This document shows, in pieces, positions 14,750 to 17,836 of a stretch of DNA of 17,836 nt. Position numbers and translations under genes: made by a program. The notes beneath the pieces are model-generated. The model was not told where the DNA came from. It saw only the letters and a list, made by a program, of their open reading frames with translations, and did not search any database. The stretch's first letter is position 1; each line of letters opens with the position of its first letter. Origin of the DNA: Candidatus Woesearchaeota archaeon (GTDB lineage Archaea > Nanobdellota > Nanobdellia > Woesearchaeales > UBA10216); the NCBI GenBank assembly GCA_023269295.1, contig JAHFTU010000014.1, positions 1 to 17,836 of the forward strand, in the 5' to 3' direction.

Positions 14750-15006
14750 ACTGGCAGCTATTCGGCATCATTGCAGGCATATTGACCAGCTTTGGATTTG
14801 TGCCTCAGATAATACAGGGCTACAGGACAAAGCACCTCAAGGACCTGTCGTACATGATGAACGGGCTGCTTGCCTTCGGCATGGGAATGTGGCTCATTTA
14901 CGGCATAAACAGGAGGGACACGGCAATAATTGTTGCAAACATTTCAGGAGTTATATTCAACCTCACGCTGATATTCATGAAGTTCTACTACGGCAAAAAG
15001 CATTAA
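14746..15006 (+). CDS. SemiSWEET/PQ-loop sugar transporter
   Basis: This 86-residue protein has three membrane helices and the PQ-loop signature FVPQIIQGYRTKHLKDLSY near residues 16-34, matching the SemiSWEET (MtN3/saliva) family, where two copies make a sugar pore. The GTG at 14746 overlaps the previous TGA and has GGTGG at 14734-14738 seven bases upstream; starting there gives the usual 'MNW...GIIAGILT' N-terminus and length. An ATG at 14716 would add 10 residues and overlap the dehydratase by 34 bases. Tight coupling with rfbG is unusual: known SemiSWEETs move sucrose or glucose, so it might supply precursor sugar or have a role in lipid-linked sugar movement. Family call is sure; the link to the glycan is inference. 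Confidence 0.88.
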   Translation: MNWQLFGIIAGILTSFGFVPQIIQGYRTKHLKDLSYMMNGLLAFGMGMWLIYGINRRDTAIIVANISGVIFNLTLIFMKFYYGKKH

Positions 15007-15021
15007 GTTCCAAGTTCCAAA

Positions 15022-15030
15022 CCTTTAAAT
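15022..15030 (+). promoter_or_regulatory. TATA box for the GT4 gene
   Basis: CCTTTAAAT is centred about 27 bases before ATG 15054, predicting a leaderless mRNA and supporting that start over the much longer in-frame extension back to 14733. It separates the two last genes from the rfb operon. Confidence 0.6.
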
Positions 15031-15053
15031 ACAGTTCTGACAGACCATTTTCC

Positions 15054-16154
15054 ATGAAGATATTGCTGCTCATGAAAAGGTTCTCCACCAACAGAGACAT
15101 GATAATTGAGAACTTTGGCAGGGAAACACGGCTTTTCTCGGAAATCAGGAGGCTCGGCCACACAGTCACGATACTGTGCGCCGACCAGGTTAAGAAGGAA
15201 AGAAAAACAACAAAGCTCAACGGCATGGCAGTTGAGATTTACCCGTTCGGGCTGGGCAACCTGCTAAAATACGCCGCGGCAGCGACAGCAATGGCAGCAG
15301 AAAACGAGGTTGTGGTTGGGTCAACTCACCCTCTGCTTGGCTACATTGCACATCTTGCTGCAAAAAGGACCGGCAGGAAAATGGTTTATGACATAAGGGA
15401 CAACTACGAAACGTACAACTTCACAAACCTGCCGCTGCTCAAAAAAGGGATACTGTCCAGAAGGGTAAACAATCACGTGATAAGAAGCTGTGACCTTGCA
15501 GTGTGCGTAAGCGACTCGCTGATGCAAAAAATAGCAGCAAAAAGAAAAGGGCCAACTGCCGTGGTAAAGAACGGCGTCAACACTAAATTCTTCAAGCCTC
15601 TAAACAAGGCAGCTTGCAGGAAAAAGCTTGACCTGCCGGCAAAAGCGCCAGTGATAGTGTACACAGGGCACATATCAAAAGAAAGGGGGGCAGACAAGTT
15701 AATAGAAGCATTCAACAAAATACGGGAAAAAGACCAAGCAGCACTCCTGCTTATGAGCGGGCAGGTTGACAATGACATAAACATAAGGCAGCCCGGAATA
15801 GTTTACAAGGAACTGCCGCGAAGGAAGGACGTCGTGGTGGGAATAAACGCAGGCGATGTTGCAGTGGTTCCACAGCCCGAGAACGAGACCACAAGGTACG
15901 CATTCCCGTACAAGCTGATGGAATACATGGCATGCAACGTGCCGGTTGTTGCGACAGCTATTGGAGACGTGAAAGACCTGCTCAGGGACTATCCTGACAG
16001 CCTGGCTGAGCCAGGGAACGCTGATGATTTAGGATACAAGATAACTGCCGCCCTAAACAGCCGAAAGAAGGCAAATTACAACAGGATTGTGGCAGAATAC
16101 ACATGGGAGAAGCTTGCGAGGAAGCTAAATTCTGAACTCGTAAAATTGAGGTAA
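15054..16154 (+). CDS. GT4 glycosyltransferase
   Basis: The 366-residue cytoplasmic enzyme has the GT-B fold of retaining family 4 glycosyltransferases. A Rossmann half holds RLFSEIRRLGH at 26-36 and STHPLLGYIAHLAAKR at 90-105. The second domain starts near 170 with KNGVN at 172-176, then YTGHISKERGADKLIEAF at 203-220, and RYAFPYKLMEYMACNVPVVA at 281-300 carries the acidic nucleotide-binding motif. It would transfer a sugar to the growing lipid-linked glycan. The start at 15054 is given by the TATA box 27 bases upstream and by the typical MKILLLMKRF N-terminus; an in-frame extension to 14733 runs antiparallel in register over the SemiSWEET gene and is not real. A GAGGT ribosome binding site for the next gene overlaps its 3' end. 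Confidence 0.85.
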   Translation: MKILLLMKRFSTNRDMIIENFGRETRLFSEIRRLGHTVTILCADQVKKERKTTKLNGMAVEIYPFGLGNLLKYAAAATAMAAENEVVVGSTHPLLGYIAHLAAKRTGRKMVYDIRDNYETYNFTNLPLLKKGILSRRVNNHVIRSCDLAVCVSDSLMQKIAAKRKGPTAVVKNGVNTKFFKPLNKAACRKKLDLPAKAPVIVYTGHISKERGADKLIEAFNKIREKDQAALLLMSGQVDNDINIRQPGIVYKELPRRKDVVVGINAGDVAVVPQPENETTRYAFPYKLMEYMACNVPVVATAIGDVKDLLRDYPDSLAEPGNADDLGYKITAALNSRKKANYNRIVAEYTWEKLARKLNSELVKLR

Positions 16155-16161
16155 GTTAACC

Positions 16162-17097
16162 ATGGGCAAAGCAGCTGCAACTGTGCTAAAAATTGCGGTG
16201 GGCGCGGCCATAATCCTCTACTTAATACAGTTTGTAGGGATAGGAAATCTTTACAGGACAATTCTCGCAACCAAGTTGGCTTATTTGCCCCTGATTGCTG
16301 TTGTGTTCATTTTTTCCGTGGCAATGCGAGGGCTCATATTCAAAGTATTGCTCCAGCCACATGAGACGAAAGAGAAAAAATTTGGATTGGCAAAGCTGGC
16401 ATGGATCAGCATCGTAAGCTGGGCAGCAGGGATGTTCACGCCAGGCAAGCTCGGCGAGTTCTCATCAATCTACCTGCTCAAAAAAGAAGGGCTTGAAACA
16501 GGGACAAGCGCAGCAGTCAGCCTGCTGAACAAAATCATCACATCACTGACCATACTGGCTTTTGCAATTGTCGGCCTGATAAAATTTCTGGGAATTAAAG
16601 ATTCACTACAGCTCATTGTGGTGTTTGCGATTCTCACCCTGCTGCCTTACCTTGCAATAACAAACAGGAAGGCAAGGGAACTAATGAAGAAAGCATTTGG
16701 AAGATTCCTGAGGAAGCACGAGCAGCATTTTGCAGGGTTTGTTAGCGAGCTTGACAGCTACATGACAAAGCGGAAGAAATTGCTGTTTTACAGCTTCCTA
16801 ATCAATGTTGCATGGATAGCTGTCTCATCCTGGCTTTTCATGCTGGCGTTTGCGGCTGTCGGCCAGAAGGTGGGCTTTATCGACGTGGTCCTGATAAATT
16901 CAATAGGGACAACAACCTCATTCATACCAGTGACGATAGGCGGAACCGGGCTAAGGGAAGCGTCCGCAATCGTGTTCTTCGGAAAATTGGGCATAAGCAA
17001 CGCTGCCATACTAGGCTCACACATAATAATAGCAGCAGTAAGCTACACACTGGCAGGAATAATAGCTACTGCCGCATTACTTAGAAAGGGCCGTTGA
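16162..17097 (+). CDS. UPF0104/AglD-type membrane protein (LPG synthase TM-region family)
   Basis: The 311-residue protein has seven or eight hydrophobic helices and the family's conserved blocks: WAAGMFTPGKLGEFSSIYLL near 91-110, and TTTSFIPVTIGGTGLREAS near 252-270. These match the membrane domain shared by bacterial lysylphosphatidylglycerol synthases and archaeal UPF0104 proteins such as the tail of Haloferax AglD, which is needed for N-glycan completion. A flippase or lipid-handling role in moving the glycan lipid is proposed for the family but not shown. GAGGT at 16148-16152 lies nine bases before ATG 16162. It is seven bases after the GT4 gene, so both are probably in one transcript. 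Its 3' end overlaps the convergent GT4 gene by 21 bases. Confidence 0.83.
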   Translation: MGKAAATVLKIAVGAAIILYLIQFVGIGNLYRTILATKLAYLPLIAVVFIFSVAMRGLIFKVLLQPHETKEKKFGLAKLAWISIVSWAAGMFTPGKLGEFSSIYLLKKEGLETGTSAAVSLLNKIITSLTILAFAIVGLIKFLGIKDSLQLIVVFAILTLLPYLAITNRKARELMKKAFGRFLRKHEQHFAGFVSELDSYMTKRKKLLFYSFLINVAWIAVSSWLFMLAFAAVGQKVGFIDVVLINSIGTTTSFIPVTIGGTGLREASAIVFFGKLGISNAAILGSHIIIAAVSYTLAGIIATAALLRKGR

Positions 17098-17836
17098 GAA
17101 AACTTCATGGAACTCATTGGCTATTTTCTGCCACGAGTACTTTTCTGCAATGTGCTTTCTAGCAGCAGATGACAATTTCTGCGAGAGCGACTTGCTTTTC
17201 AACAATGCGGTGACAGCAGCTACCAGGTGGACTGGGCTTTTCTGCTCAACAAGCAGGCCTGTCTTCCTGTTGATTATGACATCGGGTATGCCGCCGACAT
17301 TGCTGGCCACAACAGGAGCTCCGGCAGCTATGGCTTCAAGTAGGACAACACCAAGGCCTTCGGTGTCGCCTTTGCTATCGACGATTGACGGCAGGACAAA
17401 AACATCAGCCGCGCGATAGTATGGGGGAAGCCCTGAATTGGAAATGCTGCCGGTAAAGACAACGCTTCCTGATAAGCCAAGCTGCTGAACCTGCTGCACC
17501 AACGCAGCCCTCTCAGGGCCGTCACCAACTACAACGAGCTTGCAGTCAGGATAAGATTTGACAATTTGTTTCATTGCAGAAACAAGATAGCTTACCCCTT
17601 TCTTTTCAGCAAGCCTGCCGACAAACAGAAGCATTTTGCCATTCACAGAATATTTTTTCCTTACTGCGGCTGCTGCGGATGCTGAAGATGAGGAAAAAAG
17701 CTTCAGGTCAACGCCCATAGGAATAACGCGAGCTGCCTTATCTGCAAGTTTCTCAACCGCTGCCTTTGTAAAGCGGCTGTTTACAGTAACAGCTGACGCT
17801 GCGTTGATGGAAAAGCGCGACAGCAGGCGGAAAAGC
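17077..17836 (-). CDS. GT4 glycosyltransferase, partial (N-terminus beyond the window)
   Basis: The reading frame enters from the right window edge; 252 residues of the C-terminal part are visible, ending at the TAA complement 17077-17079. It has the end of the acceptor domain (AASAVTVNSRFTKAAVEKLA), VIPMGVD, the donor domain with FVGRLAEKKGVSYLVSAM and the EX7E motif in EGLGVVLLEAIAAGAPVVA, the family-4 nucleotide-sugar site. The 'VNSRFTK' and 'PMGVD' forms fit GT4 enzymes of the phosphatidyl-mannoside/PimB-like kind. It would add a further sugar, but faces the opposite way and overlaps the convergent membrane protein gene. An in-frame ATG at 17718 is internal; the frame is open to the window end with conserved residues before it. 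Confidence 0.85.
   Translation of the reverse strand, partial: LFRLLSRFSINAASAVTVNSRFTKAAVEKLADKAARVIPMGVDLKLFSSSSASAAAAVRKKYSVNGKMLLFVGRLAEKKGVSYLVSAMKQIVKSYPDCKLVVVGDGPERAALVQQVQQLGLSGSVVFTGSISNSGLPPYYRAADVFVLPSIVDSKGDTEGLGVVLLEAIAAGAPVVASNVGGIPDVIINRKTGLLVEQKSPVHLVAAVTALLKSKSLSQKLSSAARKHIAEKYSWQKIANEFHEVFSTALSK

Noticed and set aside
14733..16154. A 473-residue version of the GT4 protein
   Set aside because: The first 107 residues overlap the SemiSWEET gene in another frame and lack family features; the TATA box and typical N-terminus point to ATG 15054.
1..17836. CRISPR arrays, tRNA or rRNA genes, and insertion sequences
   Set aside because: I looked for regularly spaced repeats, cloverleaf-like segments and transposase motifs and found none that I could support.

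Overview
The window looks like archaeal chromosome carrying a locus for nucleotide-sugar synthesis and assembly of a surface glycan. Evidence for an archaeon: A/T-rich TATA-type boxes lie about 27 bases upstream of several start codons, which implies leaderless mRNAs; the glycosyltransferases are of the dolichyl-phosphate-sugar synthase type; and the few ribosome binding sites that can be seen (GAGGT, GGTGG, GGTGA) fit the archaeal 16S 3' end. Small ATGA/GTGA overlaps and the antitoxin-like small proteins would suit a DPANN-type genome. There is no rRNA or housekeeping gene here, so the lineage is inference.

Layout. 1-853 (minus): the N-terminal 284 residues of a CDP-paratose/tyvelose 2-epimerase family enzyme, cut by the window edge. 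854-1457: no intact gene, but a broken gene on the minus strand, palindromes and a long inverted repeat. 1458-2162 (plus): three small genes that look like a toxin-antitoxin-type cassette. 2169-4343 (minus) and 4429-6819 (plus): two large divergent GT-C-fold membrane proteins with back-to-back promoters. 6859-11938 (plus): a tight operon of nucleotide-sugar dehydrogenase, RmlD-like reductase, GT2, extended SDR, sugar 3-C-methyltransferase-type enzyme and a 30-residue peptide. 11939-12095: a control region with hairpins and a TATA box. 12096-15006 (plus): GT2 with two membrane helices, glucose-1-phosphate cytidylyltransferase (rfbF), CDP-glucose 4,6-dehydratase (rfbG) and a SemiSWEET-type protein. 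15054-17097 (plus): GT4 and an AglD/UPF0104-type membrane protein. 17077-17836 (minus): C-terminal part of another GT4, cut by the window edge.

How it may work together. RfbF and RfbG should make CDP-4-keto-6-deoxyglucose. Its C4 ketone is what a TylC3/TcaB9-type C-methyltransferase needs to methylate C3. The two SDR proteins could reduce or epimerise the product, and the 2-epimerase could act on a CDP-hexose. The dehydrogenase would add a uronic acid donor. The GT2 and GT4 enzymes would build the glycan on a lipid carrier, and the GT-C and UPF0104 proteins would act at the membrane. No rfbH or rfbS (the usual 3-deoxygenation route to paratose/tyvelose) is visible. A branched 3-C-methyl-6-deoxyhexose made as its CDP form is therefore the most interesting hypothesis for this locus.
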